The notes under the pieces were generated by a model. The model did no database searches and was not told the DNA's origin. It saw only the letters and a program-made list of their open reading frames with translations. DNA of 64,000 bases from an uncultured Oscillospiraceae bacterium. Lineage in GTDB: Bacteria > Bacillota > Clostridia > Oscillospirales > Oscillospiraceae. Position 1 is the stretch's first letter. Every line of letters starts with the position of its first letter. Where the stretch lies: the NCBI GenBank assembly GCA_947625845.1, contig CANQQB010000005.1, positions 1 to 64,000 of the forward strand. Direction: 5' to 3'. Shown here piece after piece: positions 8,775 to 18,301 of this stretch. The translations under genes and the position numbers were made by a program.

Positions 8775-8844
8775 GGCGAAAGACCCCTAACCGACGGATG
8801 AGGACCCGCTTGCGGGCCCTCATCGTCTTTAGGGGTCTTTCGCC
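8775..8844. repeat. 70-nt near-perfect long hairpin
   Basis: Outer arms GGCGAAAGACCCCTAA (8775-8790) and its exact complement (8829-8844) enclose an inner hairpin GATGAGGACCCGC-TT-GCGGGCCCTCATC (one mismatch). It lies between the LURP-one terminator and a mobile island. It could be a terminator-like structure, a small miniature element or an RNA; nothing in it is coding. From here to the promoter at 8988 no gene is visible. Confidence 0.7.
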
Positions 8845-8850
8845 GTGGTG

Positions 8851-8870
8851 CGAGTGTTCTTACAGCATTT
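8851..8870 (+). repeat. Left arm of a 20-bp inverted repeat flanking the island
   Basis: CGAGTGTTCTTACAGCATTT occurs here and, exactly complementary, at 11447-11466, where it is the first half of the tRNA-Leu terminator stem. The arms flank the toxin-antitoxin and recombinase fragment region. Confidence 0.8.
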
Positions 8871-8987
8871 TTTGAAAAAGTCCCTATTTTCAAGGGTTTG
8901 CGGGCAGACGCACAGCGATATTTTCTATAAAATCGAATTTGTCAGTAAGGGATAAGAATCGATCCTCAGCAATAATAAGGTCGCATC

Positions 8988-9028
8988 TTGATATTATGGC
9001 CATATCATGGTATAATAAGGCCATATCA
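8988..9028 (+). promoter_or_regulatory. Toxin-antitoxin promoter with paired operator-like repeats
   Basis: TTGATA (8988-8993), a 17-bp spacer and TATAAT (9011-9016) form a near-consensus promoter. GGCCATATCA occurs twice, at 8998-9007 and 9019-9028, with starts 21 bp apart (two helical turns). The first copy is also half of the palindrome TGATAT-N7-ATATCA. The repeats overlap the spacer and transcription start, as expected for autorepression by an antitoxin. Confidence 0.75.
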
Positions 9029-9041
9029 AGGAGGTGCCGGT

Positions 9042-9302
9042 ATGCCCCATATCATTCCTATAAAAGACCTGAAAGACACCGCTTCCATTTCCAGAATGTG
9101 CCAGGAATCCAATGATCCGGTGTATATCACGAAGAACGGCTATGGCGATATGGTCATTATGAGCATGAAAGCCTATGAGGAAAAGATGCTGATGCTGGAT
9201 GTCTATACACGTCTGGCCCAGGCGGAGGACGATATTCACAGCGGGCAGGTCAAGGACGCCCGAACTGCTCTGAAGGCGCTGCGCGAAAAGTACGATGTAT
9301 AA
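9042..9302 (+). CDS. Type II antitoxin, Phd/YefM family
   Basis: An 86-residue protein with the N-terminal Phd/YefM pattern: HIIPIKDLKDTASISRMC, then PVYITKNGYGDMVIMSMKAYE, which matches the 'P-hydrophobic-T-K-N-G...V-hydrophobic-S...Y-E' signature of this DNA-binding fold. The C-terminal part is helical and acidic and is the expected toxin-binding tail. The start at 9042 follows AAGGAGGTGCCGGT. It overlaps the toxin gene by 8 bases, which implies translational coupling. Base composition is lower in G+C than the flanking genes, consistent with acquisition. Confidence 0.9.
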   Translation: MPHIIPIKDLKDTASISRMCQESNDPVYITKNGYGDMVIMSMKAYEEKMLMLDVYTRLAQAEDDIHSGQVKDARTALKALREKYDV

Positions 9303-9603
9303 GGTGACAATCAGTGATGCCGCCGAGGGGGACTTGGACGAGATCATCGGGTATATCGCAACTGTGCTTGCCAATCCCCAGGCCGCCGCTTCTTTGGCTG
9401 ACAAAATAGCCGCGTGTTCTGATGATTTGTCGCGTACGCCATATATGTATGGCCAGTGCCTGAATCTGAGATTGCAAGCACTTGGTTACCGGCGGGTCAG
9501 CATCCAGAACTACATCATGGTGTACCGTGTTGACGAGGAACGAAAGACCGTCTATATTCTCCGTTTCTTCTATGGCCCCAGCGACTACGAGCGATTGATC
9601 TGA
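9295..9603 (+). CDS. Type II toxin, RelE/ParE family
   Basis: A 102-residue protein with the RelE/ParE layout: MYKVTISDAAEGDLDEIIGY at the start, a central helix pair, and a C-terminal beta sheet with LGYRRVSIQNYIMVYRVDEE and VYILRFFYGPSDYERL. The R-x-x-x-x-N-Y-x-V-x-Y-x-V-D pattern is typical of the family. Toxins of this superfamily are either ribosome-dependent mRNA endonucleases or gyrase inhibitors; the sequence does not decide which. It overlaps the antitoxin by 8 bases and shares its promoter. Confidence 0.9.
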   Translation: MYKVTISDAAEGDLDEIIGYIATVLANPQAAASLADKIAACSDDLSRTPYMYGQCLNLRLQALGYRRVSIQNYIMVYRVDEERKTVYILRFFYGPSDYERLI

Positions 9604-9665
9604 CGATGGGAACTCTGAAGGGTGAGCAATGGTTAATGTCTAAGAAATAGTGCTAGCTTTGAATA

Positions 9666-9695
9666 ACAAGGGGCGACCTCTCGGTCGCCCCTTGT
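9666..9695. terminator. Strong hairpin between toxin gene and recombinase remnant
   Basis: Stem of 13 bp, ACAAGGGGCGACC with GGTCGCCCCTTGT, around TCTC. On the minus strand it is followed by TATTCAAAG, on the plus strand by no T-run. It may end transcripts reading leftward from the degenerate region as well as toxin transcripts. Confidence 0.65.
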
Positions 9696-9700
9696 CGGCT

Positions 9701-9850
9701 CTAAACAGGCACACAATGGTACTCGTTCTTAGCGTTTCTTTTTCTCGTATAGGCAGAAGAATATTCTCTCATATCATCTTTGGTAGGAATTGGAATATAG
9801 TCTTCAGGAACAACAAACACAACATATTCACAAGAGATACTGAATGCACC
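9701..9850 (-). pseudogene. Possible C-terminal remnant of an unknown protein
   Basis: On the minus strand the last ~48 codons before a TAG at 9701 read like ordinary protein rather than a GC shadow (for example EYVVFVVPEDYIPIPTKDD and MREYSSAYTRKRNAKNEYH), and a strong hairpin follows directly at 9666-9695. There is no start codon or upstream homologous sequence, because the reading runs into the Res fragment on the other strand. I do not recognise the family; it may simply be chance. Confidence 0.3.
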
Positions 9851-9862
9851 ATTTACGATTCT

Positions 9863-11308
9863 TTTGCCAAGGGGCTGCAAACTGAGATGGCCGACGCGGT
9901 CGCCGACAGGCCCCGTGCCGTTACGGTGGCGCTGTTTGTTGGCAAGGTCATCCAGGACGACAAGGGCAATGAGCAGGTGATCGACCAGGATACCGCTTCT
10001 GCGATCCACTATGACATGATCATCAATGGCTATATTGACCGCAAAGGTATCCTGACCGATAAATATTATGAGGACAAGGCAAACGGAGAGTTGAAAGTAG
10101 CCGAGGAAGTGGCTGATTCTGCCGCATCGGTCATTGAGATCGTGGATTCCGTATACGACGCCCGCAGTACACAACCTGAGAACGCCAGGAGCAACAATGT
10201 GGAGTTGCGCGTGGACGAGGACAAGCTGGCAATCTTCGACATGACCATCTCCGGCATGGGAGCTGAACAGATTGCTACAAAACTGGAGGCCGACAATGTG
10301 CTGACCCCTACCGCCTATTGGATTGCAAAGGGTGTCAGGCGTCCTGGACGGGGGCAAAAGCAGCCGCCAACGCATTGGAGCGGTTCAAGTGTCATCCACA
10401 TTCTCACGGCTCAGGAATACTGTGGTGACATCATCAATTTTAAGACCTACTCCAAGTCCTACAAGCTGAAAAGGCGCATTGATAACGCCCCAGAGAATTG
10501 GGCGATTTTCAAAGACGTACATACCCCTATCATTGAACGTGCGGTGTGGGAGAAGGTGCAGGAAAAGCGCGGCCAGATCCGCAAGCGGAAAAACTCTCAA
10601 GGCCAAGTCAGTATGTTTTCCGGCCTGCTGGTCTGTGCCGACTGCGGCTGCAATCTGCACTACCACTTCAATCAGGGAAACCCGGAGATCAGGTATTTCA
10701 ACTGTTCCAACTATAAGGGCAATCGCGGGACCTGCACTTCGACACATTACATCCGCGTTGACTTTCTGGAACAAGTGGTGCTGGGCGAGATCAGGCGACT
10801 GACGAAGTTTGCCAGCAAGTACGAGACGCTGTTTGCCCAGGCCGTCATGGGCTGTTCCCGGCAAAACGCCGAGACGGAGCGCGAGACGATGAAGAAAGAA
10901 GTTTACGCGCTGCAAGCCAGAAATCGGGAGTTGGATGTGCTGTTTGAAAAGCTCTATGAGGACAACGTGGCAGGCAAGATCACCGACGAGCGATTTGCCC
11001 GCATGAGCCAAAAATACGAGGCGGAGCAACACGACCTGACCGCCAGGATCAAAGAGCTGAAAGACGCTATCAACAAGTCCGGGAATCAATCTGTTACAGC
11101 CGATATGTTCATCTCCACCGTCCGAAAGTACACCCGTGCGAAGAAGCTGACACCCCGTATGCTCAACGAGCTGATCCAGTACATAGAGGTCCATCAAGCC
11201 GAAAAGGTGGATGGCGTGTGGGAACAGAAGCTGACGCTCCACTACAACTGCGTTGGCGTCATCGACATCCCTGCTGAACTGCCCTCCCTTATCCCGATGT
11301 TTCAGTGA
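9863..11308 (+). pseudogene. Chimeric remnant: type III restriction Res fragment joined in frame to large serine recombinase C-terminal part
   Basis: The open frame continues from 9650 to 11308, but two unrelated fragments are recognisable. About 9863-10231 resembles the region after the helicase core of type III restriction subunit Res (LFVGKVIQDDKGNEQVIDQD, NGYIDRKGILTDKYYEDK, QPENARSNNVEL). From about 10232 the sequence becomes the middle and C-terminal part of a TnpX/Tn4451-type large serine recombinase: IFDMTISGMGAEQIATKLEA, HWSGSSVIHILTAQEYCGD, a zinc-ribbon with CADCGCNLHYH and a later cysteine pair, then a coiled coil (about 10870-11080) and DUF4368-like end. The N-terminal catalytic domain with the nucleophilic serine is missing, as are the Res ATPase motifs. 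No ribosome site supports a start. It is best read as a deletion scar, though a chimeric protein could in principle be made. Confidence 0.8.
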
Positions 11309-11417
11309 ACACCCGGAGGGGAGTCACCGTTACCTATGCACCAAATGCTCTTGTCGCAAATGAGGCAGGCACGTAACAACATCATAATGAAATTCACTCT
11401 GCCTCGCTTTGGACATG

Positions 11418-11466
11418 AAAAAGCGAGTGTTCTTTCAACATCGTTCAAATGCTGTAAGAACACTCG
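11418..11466 (-). terminator. Terminator of tRNA-Leu
   Basis: On the minus strand, directly after the tRNA CCA, arms CGAGTGTTCTT (11456-11466) and AAGAACACTCG (11424-11434) enclose an imperfect inner stem, followed by TTTTT at 11418-11422. The first arm is also the right copy of the 20-bp inverted repeat whose other copy is at 8851-8870. Confidence 0.8.
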
Positions 11467-11469
11467 TCA

Positions 11470-11556
11470 TGGTGCGGGGTATGGGACTTGAACCCACACG
11501 TCCTGACGAACACAGGCACCTCAAGCCTGCCTGTCTGCCAATTCCAGCAACCCCGC
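11470..11556 (-). tRNA. tRNA-Leu (GAG)
   Basis: Acceptor GCGGGGT pairs with ACCCCGC; encoded CCA at 11470-11472. Anticodon stem CAGGC/GCCTG closes loop TTGAGGT, with anticodon GAG at 11520-11522 (complement). A long variable arm (TGTTCGTCAGGACG) gives the class II form expected for leucine. The T loop TTCAAGTC is intact. Confidence 0.96.
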
Positions 11557-11623
11557 ATACGGTACCGCTGGCACCGCAACATTATAGCATCTTCCGGCCG
11601 TTTGTCAAGGGATTTTTCCCGCG

Positions 11624-14137
<2,514 letters not shown>

Positions 14138-14155
14138 GGTTTTCCCGCTCCCGGC

Positions 14156-16393
14156 TCAGACTACGGTGTGTCTGTATGCTTCCAGCGCGGCCCGGATATC
14201 CTTCAGTTCCTCCGCCGTCTGCCTTTGACCGGTGCGCAGCCTGGCCACGATGGAGCCGCATTTTTCCCCGAAGAAGGCGAACAGTCCCCGCTCGAAGCCC
14301 TCCATGCCGTCCAGCGGCACGCCGTCGGCGTACCCGTCCGACACGGCGAACAGCAGCAGCGCCTGCTGCCAGTCCTCCAACGGCCGGAACCGACCCTGCT
14401 TGAGCGCCTCCATCAGCCGCGCCCCGGCGTCCAGCGCCCGCCTTGTGTCCTCGTCCACGTCGGCGCCGAGCTGGGTGAAGTCCGCCAGCTCCCGGTACTG
14501 AGCCAGCTTTGTGCGCAGACTGGCCGACATCTGCTTCATCAGCTTTGTCTGTGCCGCGCCGCCCACGCGGGACACGGAGAGCCCCACGTTGATGGCCGGC
14601 CGCTGTCCCTCATGGAAAAGCTCGCTCTCCAAAAATATCTGTCCGTCGGTGATGGAGATGACGTTCGTCGGGATGTACGCGGAGATATCCCCGGCCTGTG
14701 TCTCGATGATGGGCAGCGCCGTGATGGACCCGCCGCCAAGAGCGGGGGACAGGTGCGCGGAGCGCTCCAAAAGCCGGGAGTGGAGATAGAAGATATCCCC
14801 CGGATATGCCTCCCGGCCGGACGGCCTGTGCAGCAGCAGGGAAAGCTCCCGGTACGCCACCGCGTGCTTGGAAAGGTCGTCGAACACGATCAGCGCGTCC
14901 CGGCCGGCGTACATGAAATACTCGGCCATAGCCATCCCGGCGAAGGGTGCCAGGTATTGGGTGGCGGCGGAGTCGGACGCTGCGGCCGCCACGATGGTGG
15001 TGTATTCCAGCGCCCCGTACTGAGCCAGACGGGAGCGTATCTCGGCGATGGTGGTCTCCTTCTGGCCGATGGCCACGTACACGCACACGGTATCCTTGCC
15101 CTTCTGGTTGATGATGGCGTCCAGGGCAATGGCGGTCTTGCCGGTCTGCCTGTCGCCGATGATAAGTTCCCGCTGGCCCCGGCCGATGGGCACCAGCGAG
15201 TCGATGGCCTTGAGACCCACGTGCAGGGGCTTGTCCACCGGCGCCCGGTCCAGGATACCGGGGGCACGGCATTCCACCGGCCGCTTTTCGCTGGCGTCTA
15301 TGTACCCCTCGCCATCTACCGGGTCGCCGATGGGGTTCACCACCCGGCCCAGCAGCGCCTCGCCCACCGGCACGGACGCGATGCGCCCTACCCGGCGGAC
15401 GCGGCTGCCGCTCTCGATCGTCTCGTATTCCCCGAACACCACGCAGCCCACCCGTTCCGGCTGGATGTCCAGGACCATGCCCCGCTCGCCCCGGTCGAAC
15501 TCCACCACCTCGCCGTACATGATGTCGATGAGCCCGTCCATCCAGCAGATGCCGTCGGATATCTGCAATACCCGGCCCAGCTGATAGATGTGCAGTTTCG
15601 GCTCGAACGTCCGGGCTTTTTGGGTAAACTCCTGGAGCACCGCGTCCATGATCTCGTCGCCGGTGACGGGAGCGCGGCTGATGCTTTTTTCATAGTGGTA
15701 TAATTCTTCCGCCACGGTGTGGTCATACACCGTGTCCCCGATGCGCAGCCGCACGCCGCCAATGAGCGACGGGTCCTGTAACACCCACAGGCTGGTCCGG
15801 CCGTTCACCGTCTCCAAAAGCCTTGTGGTGGCGTCGTCCACCTTTTTCACCAGCGCCGGGTCCAGGGTATAGGTAGAGGTCAGCGTCACGTACAGCACCC
15901 CGTGATAGCGCAGGTACGCCATATCACCGGCGGTCAGCTTGATATGGGCCAGGATGTCGTCGATCTGCGCCGCCTCTTTGGCCCGTATGCGGCTCAGGTA
16001 CGGCTCTTTGGAGAACGTCTCGGCCACCTTTTCCGTCATGACCTGGAAGAACTTGCGCTTTGTCTTCTGGATCATGATCCGGTGGATCTCGTGGCACTCC
16101 CGCTCGCCGAAGGCCTCGATCTCGGCCACGGCCGCGTCGGCGGTGTCCTGTTCCTGAGCCACCGCGGCACGGGCGGTCTGACCGGCCTTTTCCAGGCGCT
16201 CGTCGCTGACGGCGGCCCGGTCCGGGTCGGGCATGACCGGTGGGGCGGCGTGCTCGATGGCCTCCGCCTCGTCCAGCTGCCGCAGGATACGTGCCCGGCG
16301 GTCGGAGAAGACCCGCCGGAGCGTCTTTCGCCCCGCCAGCGCCAGCACCCCCGCCAGCAGCAGGAAGTTGATGATCACATACTGAATTTCCAT
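14156..16393 (-). CDS. Fused ATP synthase subunit: b'-like stalk + delta + alpha
   Basis: A 745-residue protein where a normal alpha subunit has about 500. Residues 5-22 are a single membrane segment (VIINFLLLAGVLALAG), followed by a charged helix to about 110, as in b/b' stalk subunits. Residues about 110-230 look like delta (OSCP), ending in the delta signature DPSLIGGVRLRIGDTVYD. From about 240 the alpha subunit begins: LGRVLQISDGICWMDGL, MYGEVVEFDRGERGMVLDI, the P-loop GDRQTGKT at 413-420, and PTNVISITDGQIFLESELF. No stop, frameshift or clear internal ribosome site separates the parts; the best internal ATG (15649, residue 249) has no convincing Shine-Dalgarno. The operon has a separate atpF but no separate atpH or atpA. 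Because F1 has three alpha but one delta, assembly must be unusual, or the product is cleaved. Assignment of domains is firm; how it works is inference. Confidence 0.93.
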   Translation of the reverse strand: MEIQYVIINFLLLAGVLALAGRKTLRRVFSDRRARILRQLDEAEAIEHAAPPVMPDPDRAAVSDERLEKAGQTARAAVAQEQDTADAAVAEIEAFGERECHEIHRIMIQKTKRKFFQVMTEKVAETFSKEPYLSRIRAKEAAQIDDILAHIKLTAGDMAYLRYHGVLYVTLTSTYTLDPALVKKVDDATTRLLETVNGRTSLWVLQDPSLIGGVRLRIGDTVYDHTVAEELYHYEKSISRAPVTGDEIMDAVLQEFTQKARTFEPKLHIYQLGRVLQISDGICWMDGLIDIMYGEVVEFDRGERGMVLDIQPERVGCVVFGEYETIESGSRVRRVGRIASVPVGEALLGRVVNPIGDPVDGEGYIDASEKRPVECRAPGILDRAPVDKPLHVGLKAIDSLVPIGRGQRELIIGDRQTGKTAIALDAIINQKGKDTVCVYVAIGQKETTIAEIRSRLAQYGALEYTTIVAAAASDSAATQYLAPFAGMAMAEYFMYAGRDALIVFDDLSKHAVAYRELSLLLHRPSGREAYPGDIFYLHSRLLERSAHLSPALGGGSITALPIIETQAGDISAYIPTNVISITDGQIFLESELFHEGQRPAINVGLSVSRVGGAAQTKLMKQMSASLRTKLAQYRELADFTQLGADVDEDTRRALDAGARLMEALKQGRFRPLEDWQQALLLFAVSDGYADGVPLDGMEGFERGLFAFFGEKCGSIVARLRTGQRQTAEELKDIRAALEAYRHTVV

Positions 16394-16400
16394 CTTTATG

Positions 16401-16817
16401 TCACTTTGTCAGGCTCTTGGCGAAGGAAACGGCCAGCTCGTCCGCCTGTTCGCTCAGCCGGGTCAGCAGCTTTTCGCAGTCCGCCTCCGCCTTCACGCTG
16501 TACTGGTCCACCTTGCGCAGGCGCGTCTCATTGGCCGCCTTGAGCAGGGCCCGGTGGTCGGCCCGGAGCTTTTCCATCTCGGTTTTCAGCTCCTTTTGCT
16601 GCCTGGTCAGGCGCTGGGCCCGGTGCTTATCCAGCTCGGCGGCGTATTCCGCCTCCATGCACGCGTACTCCGCCTTTTTGGCCGCGGCGTTATCCAGGCG
16701 CTCCCGGCGCTTATCCAGCGTCCGAAGGACCGGCTTGAACAGCAAATTATGCAGTATCGCCACCAGCAGCAAAAAGCATATGACGGTCCACAGCAGGACC
16801 GATATCTGGATGGTCAT
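16401..16817 (-). CDS. atpF: ATP synthase Fo b subunit
   Basis: A 138-residue protein with one N-terminal membrane segment (about 5-24, SVLLWTVICFLLLVAILHN) and a long charged helix to the end, with the b-subunit pattern KPVLRTLDKRRERLDNAAA. It is somewhat shorter than the usual 160-170 residues. It ends 7 bases before the fused b'/delta/alpha gene starts. Together the two could give a b/b' heterodimeric stalk, as in phototrophs. Confidence 0.9.
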   Translation of the reverse strand: MTIQISVLLWTVICFLLLVAILHNLLFKPVLRTLDKRRERLDNAAAKKAEYACMEAEYAAELDKHRAQRLTRQQKELKTEMEKLRADHRALLKAANETRLRKVDQYSVKAEADCEKLLTRLSEQADELAVSFAKSLTK

Positions 16818-16824
16818 GGCGGCG

Positions 16825-17052
16825 TCAGATCTTGGACACCAGCATGAATGCGATCAGCAGGCCGTAGATGGTCAAAGCCTCCATGAGGGCCAGGGCAACG
16901 ATGAGGGTGGAGCGGATGTCCTTGGCCGCGTCCGGCTGGCGGGCAATGCTCTCCATGGCGCTCCTGGCGGTGATGCCCTGGCCGATGGCCGGAGCGATGG
17001 TGCTGGCGGCGATGGCGATGGCGGCGGCGATGGCGATGATCTCTGATCTCAT
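16825..17052 (-). CDS. atpE: ATP synthase Fo c subunit
   Basis: A 75-residue hairpin of two membrane helices around the polar loop [12 protein letters not shown]. The ion-binding carboxylate is Glu58 in [11 protein letters not shown]. Gln25 (GQG) and Tyr63 are present, but the Ser-Thr pair after the glutamate that marks sodium-binding rings is Ala-Leu here. The segment is the same as that of chloroplast and cyanobacterial proton-binding c subunits, so I infer proton coupling. Confidence 0.96.
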   Translation of the reverse strand: MRSEIIAIAAAIAIAASTIAPAIGQGITARSAMESIARQPDAAKDIRSTLIVALALMEALTIYGLLIAFMLVSKI

Positions 17053-17090
17053 GATTCTATATCTCCTTTGTGTTATTCGTTATTCGTGCC

Positions 17091-17765
17091 TTATTCCAAT
17101 TCCGTGGCCTCTTCCAAATAGATGGCCGTGAGCATGGTGAACACCATAGCCTGCAATGCGCAGAACAGCAGGCTCAGCACCATCATCACCAGCGGCACCC
17201 CGATGGGGAAGATGTGGTACAGCTCCTCCGTGACCATCTCCTCGCCGAAGATATTGCCGAAAAGCCGCAGCGCCAATGACGCGGGCTTTATGAACTCGTC
17301 CAGAAGCAGCAGCGGCAGCATGAAGAACATGGGGCTCACGAAGCGCTTGAAGTAGTGCTTTGCCCCCACGCGCAGCCCGGCGACCTGCAAAAACAGGAAC
17401 GTGACGATGCCCAGCCCCGCCGTTACCGACAGGGAGGACGTGGGGGCTTTCAGCCAGGCCGTCTGTCCCACGCCGGGGAACAGCCCGGAGTAGTTGGCGA
17501 AGATGATGAAGATGAACAGCGACGCCAAAAACGCGAAGTATTTCCTGGCCCGCTCCCGGCCCAGGATATCGCTGAAAAACCCGTCCAAATATTCCACGCC
17601 CGTCTCGATCATGTTCTGGAACCGGCCCGGCCGCTCTTTAAGTCCCCGCCGCACCAGCAGGGAGATGACCAGCACGACGGCCAGGATGACCCACATCATG
17701 ACCACCTCGCCGGTCACGTCCAGTATCCCGCCCAGGCGTATCACCACAGGGGAGCTCTCACCCAT
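17091..17765 (-). CDS. atpB: ATP synthase Fo a subunit
   Basis: A 224-residue membrane protein with about five membrane segments. The essential arginine of the proton channel is Arg167 in PASLALRLFGNIFGEEMV, and the C-terminal helix has LFCALQAMVFTMLTAIYLEE. The start at 17765 is preferred to an in-frame codon at 17795 because AAAAGGAGG precedes it at a 9-base spacing. It overlaps the end of atpI by 8 bases. Confidence 0.95.
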   Translation of the reverse strand: MGESSPVVIRLGGILDVTGEVVMMWVILAVVLVISLLVRRGLKERPGRFQNMIETGVEYLDGFFSDILGRERARKYFAFLASLFIFIIFANYSGLFPGVGQTAWLKAPTSSLSVTAGLGIVTFLFLQVAGLRVGAKHYFKRFVSPMFFMLPLLLLDEFIKPASLALRLFGNIFGEEMVTEELYHIFPIGVPLVMMVLSLLFCALQAMVFTMLTAIYLEEATELE

Positions 17766-18081
17766 CGTCCCGGTCCTCCTTTTCCGGCTTTTCATGCAGC
17801 GCGCCGTTGAGCCGGACCAGCTTTGGCGTGAACCACAGCAGCGGCAGCGTCACGCCCAGGCACCCGCCCGCCAGCAGCCACACCGTGTCCCAGGACGTAT
17901 GGGGGCCCAGGATAAGCAGCGCCGCCAGAAACAATATCTGCACGATCTGTTTTATGCTCTGAAAGACCACGTAGCCCTCCGGCTTTTTTTGCAGCACCCG
18001 CCGGCCGAGCAGGAAACCGGCCCCGGCCAGACCCACGCCCACGGCGAAGGCCAGCAGAGCGCCGACGAGATCGTTTCGCAT
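17758..18081 (-). CDS. atpI: ATP synthase I-type small membrane protein
   Basis: A 107-residue membrane protein with about four helices at the head of the atp operon. Features: an N-terminal helix rich in Gly/Ala (LVGALLAFAVGVGLAGAGFL), SIKQIVQILFLAALLILG in the middle, and a charged C-terminal tail KPEKEDRDDG. Position and size match AtpI, proposed to help c-ring assembly or Mg uptake. The ATG at 18081 is used because GAGGGTGTG precedes it; a TTG eight codons upstream would begin inside the leader. Sequence conservation in AtpI is low, so this rests largely on position. Confidence 0.75.
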   Translation of the reverse strand: MRNDLVGALLAFAVGVGLAGAGFLLGRRVLQKKPEGYVVFQSIKQIVQILFLAALLILGPHTSWDTVWLLAGGCLGVTLPLLWFTPKLVRLNGALHEKPEKEDRDDG

Positions 18082-18110
18082 CAGACACACCCTCTTTTTA
18101 TACAAAAAGG

Positions 18111-18139
18111 ATTATAACACCCGCGGCCGCTTTTGACAA
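18111..18139 (-). promoter_or_regulatory. Promoter of the atp operon
   Basis: On the minus strand TTGTCA, 17 bp, and TATAAT with an extended -10 TGT. Transcription would start about 24 bases before the atpI ATG. No other promoter of this quality is seen inside the operon. Confidence 0.8.
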
Positions 18140-18174
18140 GCTGTGACACGGCGGCGGACGACGGTAGTATGCCA

Positions 18175-18206
18175 GTCGCGCTCCCGCTTGCGCGGAACCG
18201 CGCGAC
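18175..18206 (+). repeat. Diverged copy of an intergenic hairpin
   Basis: GTCGCG and CGCGAC enclose CTCCCGCTTGCGCGGAAC. The central part CTCCCGCTTGCGCGGAACCG resembles CTCCCGGCTTGCGCCGGAACCG in the 108-nt repeats at 43127 and 52223, but the outer stem differs. It lies between the divergent atp and polymer-locus promoters. Confidence 0.55.
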
Positions 18207-18228
18207 ATGGCACAAATGACATAAAATG

Positions 18229-18257
18229 TTGCAAAAAGCGCCCTTGTGTGATATGAT
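18229..18257 (+). promoter_or_regulatory. Promoter of the surface polymer locus
   Basis: TTGCAA, 17 bp, TATGAT with an extended -10 TGA. It is 45 bp before the first gene at 18302. Overlaps and short gaps downstream suggest one transcript as far as 26849. Confidence 0.7.
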
Positions 18258-18301
18258 TGGCGCGTTGATTATGGGAAACTACCCGCGCGGGAGAGGGACG
18301 G

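Noticed and set aside
8851-11466. attL/attR pair of an integrated element at tRNA-Leu
   Set aside because: The 20-bp copies are inverted, not direct, and no direct repeat of the tRNA 3' end was found at the far side of the island.
15600-15700. Internal start codon that would yield a free alpha subunit
   Set aside because: The ATG at 15649 has no convincing Shine-Dalgarno sequence (GGCGACGAGATC precedes it), so it is not annotated as a separate gene.
16825-17052. Sodium-dependent ATP synthase
   Set aside because: The Ser-Thr sodium ligands after the conserved glutamate are replaced by Ala-Leu; the motif is of proton type.
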